Positions 26,161-35,300 of a stretch of DNA of 55,724 bases are shown here, one piece after another. The DNA comes from Clostridia bacterium. Its GTDB lineage: Bacteria > Bacillota > Clostridia > Christensenellales > Aristaeellaceae. Under the pieces are notes generated by a model, which had not been told where the DNA came from, searched no databases, and saw only the letters and a list, made by a program, of their open reading frames with translations. Made by a program: the position numbers and the translations under genes. The stretch spans positions 1-55,724 of the forward strand of contig JAFXQO010000058.1 in assembly GCA_017527065.1 (NCBI GenBank), written 5' to 3'. Within the stretch, counting starts at the first letter, position 1; the number at the start of each line of letters is the position of its first letter.

Positions 26161-26772
26161 TCAATTATTCCTCTCCTTTGCGATCTGATCGGAAATCATC
26201 CTGACGGCGCGGGGCAGAATCTCCCATTCGGCCTCCTCCATCACGCGCCGCTGCAGGGTTTCAGGTGTGTCGTCCGGCTTCACTTCGACGGCCTTTTGCA
26301 GCAGGATGGGGCCGCCGTCCACCTCTCCGTTGACCAAATGCGCCGTGGCGCCGGTCACCTTCACGCCCCGCGCCAGCGCCGCCTCGTGCACCCTGAGGCC
26401 GTAATAGCCCAGGCCGCAGAAGGAGGGGATCAGCGCGGGATGAATGTTCACAATGCGGTTTTCATACGCCGCCAGCACCCTTGGCCCGAGAATGCCCAGA
26501 AATCCCGCCAGCGCCAGCATGTCGATGCGGCACTCCGTCAGGATGCGCAGAAGCGCCGCGTCGTATTTGTCCGGGTCGGGCTCCATGTATTTCGAGAGCA
26601 CGGCGCGCTCGATGCCCGCCTGCCTGGCGCGCTCCAGAGCGTAGGCCGCCTTGCGGTTGGACAGGACCAGCGCGATCTCCCCATTGGGGATCCGGCCCGC
26701 GGCCTGGGCGTCCATGAGCGCCTGCAGGTTCGTGCCGCTGCCGGACACCAGCACCGCGATGCGCGTCAGCAT
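26161..26772 (-). CDS. purN: Phosphoribosylglycinamide formyltransferase
   Basis: Formylates GAR with 10-formyl-THF. The 203-residue protein starts MLTRIAVLVSGSGTNLQAL (phosphate-binding loop). It has the folate and catalytic motifs NIHPALIPSF and TAHLVNGEVDGGPIL, containing the catalytic His and Asp. The ATG at 26772 overlaps the end of purM (ATATGCTGA), indicating translational coupling. A longer upstream extension of this frame covers purM in the wrong frame and is not real. Confidence 0.95.
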   Translation of the reverse strand: MLTRIAVLVSGSGTNLQALMDAQAAGRIPNGEIALVLSNRKAAYALERARQAGIERAVLSKYMEPDPDKYDAALLRILTECRIDMLALAGFLGILGPRVLAAYENRIVNIHPALIPSFCGLGYYGLRVHEAALARGVKVTGATAHLVNGEVDGGPILLQKAVEVKPDDTPETLQRRVMEEAEWEILPRAVRMISDQIAKERNN

Positions 26773-27800
26773 ATGACCACCCGCTCGTCGCCCCGCGCGA
26801 TTTCGCCCAGCGTCACGGGCCGCTCGCCCGCGGCCCTGAGCGCCTCCACGGCCGCGTCCGCCTCGTCCCGGCCCACGACGACGCTCATGCCAACGCCCAT
26901 GTTGAAGGTGTTGAACATGTCCCGCTCGGGGATATGGCCCGTCTTCGCGATCAGGTCGAACACCGGCGGCACCGGCACGGCGGCGCGCTCGATGCGGGCG
27001 GTGAGGCCCTCCGGGATGCTGCGGGGGATGTTCTCGTAGAAGCCGCCGCCGGTGATGTGGCTCACGCCCTTCACGGTGACCTTTTCCATCAGCGAAAGCA
27101 CGCTCTTCACGTAGATGCGGGTGGGGGTGAGCAGGCACTCGCCCAGCGGCATGCCCAGCTCCGCCACGGGGGCGGTCAGGTCGCGCTTCTCCACGTCGAA
27201 CACGCGGCGTATCAGCGAGAAGCCGTTGGAGTGCACGCCGGAGGAGCGCAGGCCCAGTATCACGTCGCCCGGCTGCATGGCGCTGTTGTCGATGATTTTC
27301 TCCTCGTCCACCAAGCCCACGGTGAAGCCCGCCAGGTCGTATTCGTCCTCGGGCATCAGGCCGGGGTGTTCGGCGGTCTCGCCGCCGATGAGGGCGCAGC
27401 CCGCCTGCACGCAGCCTTCGGCCACGCCGCCCACGATCTCGGCGATGCGTTCCGGCATGTTTTTGCCGCAGGCGATGTAGTCCAGGAAGAACAGCGGCTT
27501 CGCGCCGCAGCAGATGACGTCGTTCACGCACATGGCCACGCAGTCGACGCCCACGGTGTCATGCTTGTCCATGAGAAAGGCCAGCTTGATCTTGGTGCCC
27601 ACGCCGTCCGTGCCGCTCACCAGAACGGGCTTTTTCATGCCCGCGATGTCCGGGGTGAACAGGCCGCCGAAACCGCCGACGCCGCCCGCGCCGGGGATCA
27701 TCGTGCGGGCGATGTGTCCTTTCATCAGTTCGACAGCGCGGTATCCCGCCGTGATGTCGACGCCCGCCGCCGCGTAAGAGTCGGATTTGGATGCCTTCAT
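26766..27800 (-). CDS. purM: Phosphoribosylformylglycinamidine cyclo-ligase (AIR synthetase)
   Basis: Closes the imidazole ring of FGAM with ATP to give AIR. The sequence begins MKASKSDSYAAAGVDITAGY, and contains VLVSGTDGVGTKIKLAFLM, NDVICCGAKPLFFLDYIA and HITGGGFYENIPRSIP, all standard for the family, over 344 residues. ATG 27800 was chosen with GTGAGG 9 bases upstream; the frame extends 13 codons further up without a site. It follows purC after 35 bases and overlaps purN at its 3' end. Confidence 0.95.
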   Translation of the reverse strand: MKASKSDSYAAAGVDITAGYRAVELMKGHIARTMIPGAGGVGGFGGLFTPDIAGMKKPVLVSGTDGVGTKIKLAFLMDKHDTVGVDCVAMCVNDVICCGAKPLFFLDYIACGKNMPERIAEIVGGVAEGCVQAGCALIGGETAEHPGLMPEDEYDLAGFTVGLVDEEKIIDNSAMQPGDVILGLRSSGVHSNGFSLIRRVFDVEKRDLTAPVAELGMPLGECLLTPTRIYVKSVLSLMEKVTVKGVSHITGGGFYENIPRSIPEGLTARIERAAVPVPPVFDLIAKTGHIPERDMFNTFNMGVGMSVVVGRDEADAAVEALRAAGERPVTLGEIARGDERVVIC

Positions 27801-27835
27801 GATTAAAACCTCACTGTTTTTATTCCCCATTCGTC

Positions 27836-28549
27836 TCACCGCGCCGCGGTGAGACGCTTCATCACTTCCTGATAGGCTTCTTCGACGCCGCCGAGGTCGC
27901 GGCGGAAGCGGTCCTTGTCCAGCTTTTCATGGGTCTGGTTGTCCCAGAAGCGGCAGGTGTCGGGAGAGATTTCGTCGGCCAGCACGATGGTTCCGTCCGG
28001 CAGGCGGCCGAACTCCAGCTTGAAGTCCACCAGGTCGATGTTCAGGCCCTTGAAATAGGCCTTGAGCAGCTCGTCCACGCGGAAGGCGTAGGCCTTGATG
28101 GTCTCGATTTCTTCCTTTGTGGCCAGCTTGAGGGCCAGGGCGTGGTAGTCGTTGATGAGGGGATCGCCGAGGGCGTCGTTCTTGTAGGAGAACTCGATGG
28201 TGGGCTCGTCGAACACGATGCCCTCCTCGACGCCGTAGCGCTTGGAGAAGGAGCCGGCGGAGATATTGCGGATGATGACCTCCAGCGGTACGATCCTGAC
28301 CCGTTTCACCACGGTGTCGCGCTCGCTGAGCTGCTCCACAAAGTGGGTGGGCACGCCGTTCTTCTCGAGCATCTGCATGAGGAAGTTGCTCATCTGGTTG
28401 TTGATGGCGCCCTTGCCGGCGATGGTGCCCTTCTTGAGGCCGTTGAACGCGGTGGCGTCGTCCTTGTAGGATACGATGACCAGGTTCTCGTCGTCGGTGG
28501 TGTAAACCTTCTTGGCCTTGCCCTCATAGATCATGTCGCGCTTTTCCAT
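27836..28549 (-). CDS. purC: SAICAR synthetase
   Basis: Joins CAIR and aspartate with ATP to form SAICAR. The 237-residue protein opens MEKRDMIYEGKAKKVYTTDD and has VPLEVIIRNISAGSFSKRYG and ELLKAYFKGLNIDLVDFKLE with ADEISPDTCRFWD, the canonical nucleotide and substrate motifs. ATG 28549 lies 5 bases after the purE stop, so the two are translationally linked. The next enzyme of the pathway, PurB, is not in this window. Confidence 0.96.
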   Translation of the reverse strand: MEKRDMIYEGKAKKVYTTDDENLVIVSYKDDATAFNGLKKGTIAGKGAINNQMSNFLMQMLEKNGVPTHFVEQLSERDTVVKRVRIVPLEVIIRNISAGSFSKRYGVEEGIVFDEPTIEFSYKNDALGDPLINDYHALALKLATKEEIETIKAYAFRVDELLKAYFKGLNIDLVDFKLEFGRLPDGTIVLADEISPDTCRFWDNQTHEKLDKDRFRRDLGGVEEAYQEVMKRLTAAR

Positions 28550-28554
28550 TTGCC

Positions 28555-29061
28555 TTACGCCTCCAATATTTTTTCGATGTCCTTCTGAAGCTGTTCGTCC
28601 TTTTCGATGACCTTTTTCGTCTGCTCCGCCCGCAGCGCCTGAACGCGCCCGGCCAGCGCCCCGTCGCTCAGGGCCAGGATCTGCGCTGCCAGGATGGCCG
28701 CGTTCTGCGCGCCGTCGATGGCGACCGTGGCCACGGGCATGCCGGAGGGCATCTGCACCGTGGAGAGCAGCGCGTCCAGCCCGTCCAGCGTGGACGACTT
28801 GATGGGGATGCCGATCACCGGCAGCGGGGTGTTGGCCGCCAGCGCGCCCGCCAGGTGCGCGGCCTTTCCCGCCGCGGCGATGAGCACGCCGAAGCCCTCG
28901 TCCGCCGCTTCCCGCGCAAACCGCGCCGCCGCCTCCGGCGTCCTGTGGGCCGAGATGATCCGCATGACGAAGGGGATCTCCAGCTTCCTGAGCATGAGCG
29001 CGGCGGGCTTCACGGCGTTCAAGTCGCTGTCGCTGCCCATGATGATGGCGACCTTTTTCAT
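28555..29061 (-). CDS. purE: N5-CAIR mutase (class I PurE)
   Basis: Rearranges N5-CAIR to CAIR. It has 168 residues with [15 protein letters not shown] at the N-terminus, [13 protein letters not shown] (class I signature) and [16 protein letters not shown] stands 7 bases before ATG 29061. It is the first gene of the purine cluster, directly behind a consensus -10 box. The PurK partner that makes N5-CAIR is not in the window. Confidence 0.95.
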   Translation of the reverse strand: MKKVAIIMGSDSDLNAVKPAALMLRKLEIPFVMRIISAHRTPEAAARFAREAADEGFGVLIAAAGKAAHLAGALAANTPLPVIGIPIKSSTLDGLDALLSTVQMPSGMPVATVAIDGAQNAAILAAQILALSDGALAGRVQALRAEQTKKVIEKDEQLQKDIEKILEA

Positions 29062-29104
29062 ATGATCCCTCCAAATCCCGAACGTTTTTCTGTCTTCGGT
29101 GTTT

Positions 29105-29110
29105 ATTATA
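29105..29110 (-). promoter_or_regulatory. -10 box of the purine cluster
   Basis: The minus strand reads TATAAT about 45 bases before the purE start. No good -35 hexamer stands 16-18 bases upstream (best TGGTTC), so an activator or weak promoter is possible. The leader is too short for a purine riboswitch. Confidence 0.5.
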
Positions 29111-29173
29111 CATTTTTTCAATGTAACGAACCACCAGATTCTTGTAAACGGTTGAGCATCGAAAGGCAAATAC

Positions 29174-29206
29174 AAAACCACACGCCGGTCATGGACGTGT
29201 GGTTTT
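29174..29206 (-). terminator. Symmetric terminator after queA
   Basis: AAAACCACACG (29174-29184) pairs with CGTGTGGTTTT (29196-29206) around an 11-base loop. It lies 8 bases past the queA stop and separates queA from the purine promoter. Confidence 0.75.
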
Positions 29207-29214
29207 GGGATCGA

Positions 29215-30243
29215 TCATTCGGTTTTTATAAACATCGCGTCGCCGAAGGAGAAGAAGCGGTAGTTCTCGCGCACGGCCAGCTCGTAGGCGCTCAGCGTCC
29301 GTTCCCGGCCCAGGAGGGCGGACACCAGCATGATGAGCGTCGAGCCGGGCAGGTGGAAGTTGGTGATGAGGCAGTCGACCATTTTGAATTCATAGCCGGG
29401 CTTGATGAAGATGTTCGTCCAGCCGGCGCGGGCCTCGACGCGGCCCTTCTCCGGCGCGGCGGATTCCAGGGTGCGCACGCTGGTGGTGCCCACGGCGATG
29501 ACGCGGCCGCCCCGGGAACGCACGGCGTTCAGCCGCGCCGCGGCTTCCTCCGGCACCTCGTAGTATTCCGAGTGCATCACGTGGTCCTCCACGTCCTCCG
29601 CCTTCACCGGGCGGAAGGTGCCCAGGCCCACGTGCAGCAGGATCGGCACGATCTCCACGCCCATGGCGCGGATCCTGTCCAGCAGCTCGGGCGTGAAGTG
29701 CAGCCCCGCGGTGGGCGCGGCGGCGGAGCCGTCCTGTTTGGCGTAGACGGTCTGGTACCGGTCCCGGTCCTCCAGTTTTTCATGGATGTAAGGCGGCAGG
29801 GGCATCTCGCCCAGTTCGTCCAGCGCCGCCTCAAACGCGCCCTCGCAGATGAACTCTGCCACGCGCCCGCCGGCGTCGGTTTCCGCCAGGATGCGCGCCC
29901 GGAGCCGGCCCCCGCCGAAGCTGACCTCCGCGCCGGGCTTCAGCCGCCTGCCGGGCCGCGCCAGCGTCTCCCAGGTCTTGGGGCCCAGCTGCTTGAGCAG
30001 CAGCAGCTCGCATACGCCGCCGCCCCCGCGCTCTCCGATCAGCCGGGCGGGGATGACGCGGGTCTCGTTGATCACCAGCGCGTCGCCGGGACGCAGGTAG
30101 TCGGTTATGTCGTAAAAATGCCGGTGCTCGATGGCCCCCGTATCCCGGTCCACCACCATCAGGCGGCTGTGGTCGCGGGGCTCGACGGGCGTCTGCGCGA
30201 TGCGCTCCTCCGGCAGGTCATACAGGAAGTCGGCCGTTTTCAT
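29215..30243 (-). CDS. queA: S-adenosylmethionine:tRNA ribosyltransferase-isomerase
   Basis: Transfers and isomerises the ribose of SAM onto preQ1 in tRNA wobble positions, giving epoxyqueuosine. The 342-residue protein begins [19 protein letters not shown] and contains [58 protein letters not shown] and [18 protein letters not shown], all standard motifs. It is followed by a terminator. The partner gene tgt is not in the window. It is read in the same direction as the exporter genes upstream, after a 25-base gap. Confidence 0.96.
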   Translation of the reverse strand: MKTADFLYDLPEERIAQTPVEPRDHSRLMVVDRDTGAIEHRHFYDITDYLRPGDALVINETRVIPARLIGERGGGGVCELLLLKQLGPKTWETLARPGRRLKPGAEVSFGGGRLRARILAETDAGGRVAEFICEGAFEAALDELGEMPLPPYIHEKLEDRDRYQTVYAKQDGSAAAPTAGLHFTPELLDRIRAMGVEIVPILLHVGLGTFRPVKAEDVEDHVMHSEYYEVPEEAAARLNAVRSRGGRVIAVGTTSVRTLESAAPEKGRVEARAGWTNIFIKPGYEFKMVDCLITNFHLPGSTLIMLVSALLGRERTLSAYELAVRENYRFFSFGDAMFIKTE

Positions 30244-30268
30244 TTTTCGTTTCCTCTTTTTTTATAGA

Positions 30269-31000
30269 TCAGTTTCGTCCCGTGCTCCGCTTGAAGAGCG
30301 CCACGGCGCCGCCTAGGGCCGCAAGAGCCCAGGCGCACAGGATCAGCAGCGGCTGCGGCAGGGCAGCCCAGTCGCCGGCCTGCGCCGCGCGGGCGGCCTC
30401 CACCGCGTTCATGAAGGGCAGGACGCGCGCGACGGCGTTGAACGCCCCGCCCAGGAGCGACACGTCAAACCAGATGCCGGAGAGCCAGGCCGACAGGTTG
30501 GTGAGCAGCGCGCCGCACAGGCTGCCCACCTGCCGGTCGTTGAACACGCTGCCGCACATCATGCCGATGCCCGCGTACAGCGCCCCTGCGGGCAGCAGCG
30601 CCCCCAGGCAGGCCAGCGTGTTGAGGGAAGGCCTGAGGCCCCAGACCCACGCGGCCAGCAGGCACACCGCGCCCTGGAGCAGGGCAATGGGGAGCAGCGG
30701 CAGCAGATAACCGGCGATGTAGTCGAAGGCCGTCATGGGGGAGGCCAGAAGCCGCATGAGGAAGGCGGTGCAGCGGTCCCGGGCGATGAGCAGCCCCGAG
30801 AACAGCGCGATGAAGGAAAGCCCGAACACCGCCACCCCCGGCGCGAGTTTCTCGATTTTGAAAAGGCTCACCGGGATGTTGGACTGGATGATGGACAGAA
30901 GCGCCAGCACGATCAGCGGAAAGCCCAGCCCGAAAAAGATCGTCAGCTTGTCCCGCGCGATCTCTTTCATCGTCCGCAGGGCGAAAGCGCGCATCCTCAC
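30269..31000 (-). CDS. ABC-2 type exporter permease
   Basis: The 243-residue membrane protein has six predicted helices, including FFGLGFPLIVLALLSII, VFGLSFIALFSGLLIA, LLPIALLQGAVCLLAAWVW and LGALLPAGALYAGIGMM. RDRCTAFLMRLLASPM is the loop typical of ABC-2 drug and antibiotic exporters. Its 5' end overlaps the ATPase gene by 4 bases, so the two form one exporter. The substrate cannot be read from sequence. Confidence 0.85.
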   Translation of the reverse strand: MRMRAFALRTMKEIARDKLTIFFGLGFPLIVLALLSIIQSNIPVSLFKIEKLAPGVAVFGLSFIALFSGLLIARDRCTAFLMRLLASPMTAFDYIAGYLLPLLPIALLQGAVCLLAAWVWGLRPSLNTLACLGALLPAGALYAGIGMMCGSVFNDRQVGSLCGALLTNLSAWLSGIWFDVSLLGGAFNAVARVLPFMNAVEAARAAQAGDWAALPQPLLILCAWALAALGGAVALFKRSTGRN

Positions 31001-31725
31001 GACAGATCAACTCCTTCCCCGGCCAGCGCGATAAACGCGTCTTCAAAGGACGCCGCGCCGCTCATTTCGATCAGTTCCGCCGGCGCGCCCACCGCCACCA
31101 GCCGCCCGTGGGCCATGACGCCCACCCGGTCGGCCAGCGACTCGGCCTCCTCCAGGTAATGGGTGGTCAGGATCACGGTCGCCTTTTCCTTGACCCGCCG
31201 GATGTGGGCCCACAGCTCCCGCCGGGCGATCACGTCAAGCCCCAGGGTGGGTTCGTCAAGGAACAGGATCTTCGGGTCGCTCACCAGCGCCATGGCGATG
31301 CTCAGCCGACGCTGCCAGCCGCCCGAGAGAGTGCGCGCGGGCTTCTTTTCGACTTCGCCCAGCCTGAAGGCGGCGATAATCTCGTCGGCGCGCCGCTTCG
31401 CGTCCCTGAGGCCGTAGGCCCCGGCCATCAGCTCCAGGTTTTCGAGGGCGGTCAGGTTCGGCGCGACGGCGGTCTCCTGGGGCGAGACGCCTACCAGCGC
31501 GTGGACGGCCGCCGCCTCCCGCGCGACGCTCTTGCCCAGCAGCAGCGCGTCGCCCGAGGTGGGCTTCGTGAGCCCGCAGAGCATGTGGATGAGGGTCGAC
31601 TTGCCCGCGCCGTTCACGCCCAGCAGCGCGAACAGCCCGCCCTCCGGCACGGTCAGCGTCAGCCGGTCCACGGCCAGGGTGTCGCCGTAGCGTTTTGTGA
31701 TGGATTGGATGTCAATGGCGTTCAT
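30997..31725 (-). CDS. ABC transporter ATP-binding protein
   Basis: The energy-coupling subunit for the exporter. Walker A is LLGVNGAGKSTLI, the signature ARTLSGGWQRRLSIAMAL, Walker B KILFLDEPTLGLD, and the H-loop TTHYLEEAESLADRV. ATG 31725 gives MNAIDIQSITKRYGDT, a normal N-terminus. An in-frame ATG at 31761 would add 12 residues lying within the neighbouring gene. The gene overlaps the end of the DUF3021 gene by 14 bases, consistent with an operon LytTR, DUF3021, ATPase, permease. Confidence 0.9.
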   Translation of the reverse strand: MNAIDIQSITKRYGDTLAVDRLTLTVPEGGLFALLGVNGAGKSTLIHMLCGLTKPTSGDALLLGKSVAREAAAVHALVGVSPQETAVAPNLTALENLELMAGAYGLRDAKRRADEIIAAFRLGEVEKKPARTLSGGWQRRLSIAMALVSDPKILFLDEPTLGLDVIARRELWAHIRRVKEKATVILTTHYLEEAESLADRVGVMAHGRLVAVGAPAELIEMSGAASFEDAFIALAGEGVDLS

Positions 31726-32197
31726 GAGTTGAATCAGACTCCTCCGATTGGATTTTTTCATTGATGGCCTTCGCCGTGCGCCGGTTGACGGCCACCTGGG
31801 CGCCCCAGGTGACGGCGTACACGGCCACGAGGTTGACAGACACGGCGACGAGCGATTCCACGGCCGGCGATGTGCGCGGGGTCCACACCAGCCACACCAC
31901 CGGAAGCCACACCGCCGCCGTGACGGCGAAGTGCGTGGCGCACTGGCGAAGGAAGCTCCACTTATCCACGCTGAAGAACACCGACGACGCGGCGAAGGTG
32001 GAGCTCAGCAGGCCCGTGAGCAGCGCCTGGACGATGACGGCGGTGATTTCGTTCGGGAAACGGGCGGCGAAATCCGGCAGCACGCTCAGGTACGCCCCAT
32101 GGCCCATGCCCAGCGATATCAGGATGTTGACCAGCTGCGAGACGCCCACGCCGATGGGGAAGGACAGCGCCCCGCGCTTCATGGCGGTTTTGAGCAC
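31712..32197 (-). CDS. DUF3021 membrane protein
   Basis: A 161-residue protein with four hydrophobic segments (LSFPIGVGVSQLVNILISLG; VIVQALLTGLLSSTFAASSV; FAVTAAVWLPVVWLV; VAVSVNLVAVYAVTWGAQVA). This matches the DUF3021 family, found almost always beside a LytTR regulator. GTG 32197 was preferred because GAGG stands 8 bases upstream; an ATG at 32218 inside the LytTR gene would add seven residues. Such membrane partners are thought to restrain the LytTR protein in small regulatory systems. That role is known for related systems only and is inferred here. Confidence 0.8.
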   Translation of the reverse strand: MLKTAMKRGALSFPIGVGVSQLVNILISLGMGHGAYLSVLPDFAARFPNEITAVIVQALLTGLLSSTFAASSVFFSVDKWSFLRQCATHFAVTAAVWLPVVWLVWTPRTSPAVESLVAVSVNLVAVYAVTWGAQVAVNRRTAKAINEKIQSEESDSTHERH

Positions 32198-32207
32198 GGC
32201 TTTCACC

Positions 32208-32648
32208 TCACAATCCAAAGTGCTTTCTCAGCCCCGGCACATAGCGCCGCGAGGCGTAGGCCTTCGCGCCGTTCGCCATGTGCAGGCAGAGCGTGCCGGT
32301 GAGCGAGGCGTCCAGCCGGAGAATGCGGCGGGTGTTCACGATCTCGGAATTTGAGATGCGCACGAACAGGCGCGGGTCGAGCCGGGCTTCCAGCTCGTAC
32401 AGCCGCTCCCGCAGCAGGAAGCGCCCGGCGGCCGTCTCGCAGTAGACCCGCTGGCGCTCGCCGTAGATGCGGATGATCTCCGCCTCCGGAATGCGCTCCA
32501 CGCCGCCTTCGCCCCAGCCGTTTATCACGGTCTCATCGCCCGCGGCGAGCCGGTTCATCAGGCGGCGAACGTCCTCGGTTTCTTCGGCCGCTTCGACGAT
32601 CACGCGGGGCTCCGAGAGCGCATCGTTCCGCCGGAATTCAACGCGCAT
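32208..32648 (-). CDS. LytTR-type DNA-binding regulator without a receiver domain
   Basis: A 146-residue protein. The C-terminal LytTR domain shows IIRIYGERQRVYCETAAGRF, LYELEARLDPRLFVRISNSE and the closing YVPGLRKHFGL. There is no response-regulator domain, as in stand-alone LytTR regulators paired with DUF3021 proteins. ATG 32648 has GGAGGCG just upstream; the longer frame upstream includes the promoter and is not coding. It probably controls its own operon, including the ABC exporter. Confidence 0.88.
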   Translation of the reverse strand: MRVEFRRNDALSEPRVIVEAAEETEDVRRLMNRLAAGDETVINGWGEGGVERIPEAEIIRIYGERQRVYCETAAGRFLLRERLYELEARLDPRLFVRISNSEIVNTRRILRLDASLTGTLCLHMANGAKAYASRRYVPGLRKHFGL

Positions 32649-32672
32649 CGCCTCCGCCTCCCCTCTGTGGTC

Positions 32673-32701
32673 AGTATACACCCCCGCCCCGCCCCGCGCA
32701 A
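32673..32701 (-). promoter_or_regulatory. Promoter of the LytTR-exporter operon
   Basis: TTGCGC (minus strand, 32696-32701) and TATACT (32673-32678) are separated by 17 bases made almost wholly of G and C. The -10 box is about 25 bases before the LytTR start. Confidence 0.6.
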
Positions 32702-32769
32702 GCACCCTTTGATAAACGGCGCATTTTCCGCGACAAACGGCGCGGCCCATAAATTTAATTGAAAAGCGG

Positions 32770-32799
32770 ATGACAGGGGGGAGCGGTTCATGATACAAT
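32770..32799 (+). promoter_or_regulatory. Promoter of the DUF1015 operon
   Basis: ATGACA (32770-32775) and TACAAT (32794-32799) with an 18-base spacer, 35 bases upstream of the first gene. It is divergent from the LytTR promoter about 70 bases away. Confidence 0.5.
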
Positions 32800-32833
32800 A
32801 TGAAGTACAAACCATTTCATTGCGGAGGCGCTC

Positions 32834-34072
32834 ATGCTGGAACAATACGCCCTCAAAATGCCCGAAATCCTTCTGCCCGACGAAAAATACGACCTCGGCA
32901 AGTGGGCCGTCGTCGCGTGCGATCAGTACACCTCGCAGCCGGATTACTGGCGGCGCGTTCAGGAAACCGCCGGCGGCGCGCCTTCCGCGCTGAACCTGAT
33001 CTATCCCGAGGCGTGGCTTAGCCAGGGCGACGGGCGGATCGAGGCGATCAACCGCGCCATGCGGGATTATGAAAAAGACGTGCTCACCCGCCGCGTCGAG
33101 GGCTTTGTCCTGGTGGAGCGGACGATCGCGCCGGGGCCCCGGCTGGGCCTCCTGGCCGCGGTTGACCTGGAACAGTACGACTTCTCCCGCGGCGCGCGCT
33201 CCCTCATCCGCCCCACGGAGGGCACCATACTGGAGCGCATCCCGCCCCGGGTGCGCATCCGCCAGCGCGCCTCGCTGGAGCTGCCCCACATCCTGCTGCT
33301 GGCCGACGATCCGGCGCATACGCTCATTGAGCCTCTCTACGCCGCGCGGGACCGGCTTGAAAAGCTGTACGACTTCGATCTGATGCTGGGCGGCGGTCAC
33401 ATTCGCGGCTGGCGCGTGGGGAAGGAGGCCGGCCTCGAAGCGGCGCTCTCCGCCCTCATGGAAAAGGCGGACGGGCTGCTCTTCGCCGTGGGCGACGGCA
33501 ACCACTCCCTGGCCACGGCGCGCCAGTGCTGGCTCAATATCCGGGACGGTTTGACCGAAGCCCAGCGGAAGACGCATCCCGCCCGCTGGGCGCTGGCCGA
33601 AATCAACAACCTGCACGATCCGGCGCTGGTGTTCGAGCCCATTCACCGGGCGCTGTTCGGCGCGGACGCCGGCAAATTGAAGCGCGATTTCGCCGCCTGG
33701 CTTTCCGACCGCGGCATGGCGCTTCGCGGCTGCGGGGCGGCGGAGGCCATGTTCACCTTTACGGCGGGAGGCGTCGATCAGCCGATGCGGATAGAGGGAC
33801 TGAAGAATCCCCTGCCCCTGGCGACGCTGCAGCCCTTCCTGGACGAATGGCTCGCCGGACAGGCGGGGGTCTCCATCGACTACATCCACGGCGAGGGCGC
33901 GCTGCGCGCGCTGGCCGGGCAGGGCGCGGCCGGCATACTGCTGCCCGCGATGGACAAGAACGCGCTCTTCGAGAGCGTGCGCCGGGGCGGGCCCCTGCCG
34001 CGAAAGACCTTCTCGATGGGCGAGGCAAACGAAAAGCGCTATTACCTCGAGGCAAGAAGAATCAGCGAATAG
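32834..34072 (+). CDS. DUF1015 family protein
   Basis: The 412-residue protein contains DLGKWAVVACDQYTSQPDYW, NLIYPEAWL, LLFAVGDGNHSLATARQCW and HPARWALAEINNLHDPALVF, the conserved blocks of DUF1015 proteins in Clostridia and other anaerobes. The HSLA motif with nearby acidic residues suggests a metal or phosphate site, but no activity is established. The start ATG 32834 follows TTGCGGAGGCGCTC. It is the first gene of a plus-strand group with the rRNA-methyltransferase-like gene 20 bases downstream. Confidence 0.85.
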   Translation: MLEQYALKMPEILLPDEKYDLGKWAVVACDQYTSQPDYWRRVQETAGGAPSALNLIYPEAWLSQGDGRIEAINRAMRDYEKDVLTRRVEGFVLVERTIAPGPRLGLLAAVDLEQYDFSRGARSLIRPTEGTILERIPPRVRIRQRASLELPHILLLADDPAHTLIEPLYAARDRLEKLYDFDLMLGGGHIRGWRVGKEAGLEAALSALMEKADGLLFAVGDGNHSLATARQCWLNIRDGLTEAQRKTHPARWALAEINNLHDPALVFEPIHRALFGADAGKLKRDFAAWLSDRGMALRGCGAAEAMFTFTAGGVDQPMRIEGLKNPLPLATLQPFLDEWLAGQAGVSIDYIHGEGALRALAGQGAAGILLPAMDKNALFESVRRGGPLPRKTFSMGEANEKRYYLEARRISE

Positions 34073-34092
34073 AGAAAGCGGGCGAATGACAA

Positions 34093-35262
<1,170 letters not shown>

Positions 35263-35267
35263 GACGA

Positions 35268-35300
35268 AATGGGGAATGAGGAATTGGGAATGGGGAATGA
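35268..35300. repeat. GGGAATGA-type iterated repeat translated into the MATE N-terminus
   Basis: Four units of GGGAATG/GGAATTG-type fill the six-base gap and the first eleven codons of the next gene. The unit is related to the GGAATTA repeats at 18.6, 19.1, 22.8 and 22.9 kb. Confidence 0.7.

Noticed and set aside
29062-29110. Purine riboswitch in front of purE.
   Set aside because: Only about 40 bases separate the -10 box from the start codon, too short for the aptamer, and the core motifs are absent.
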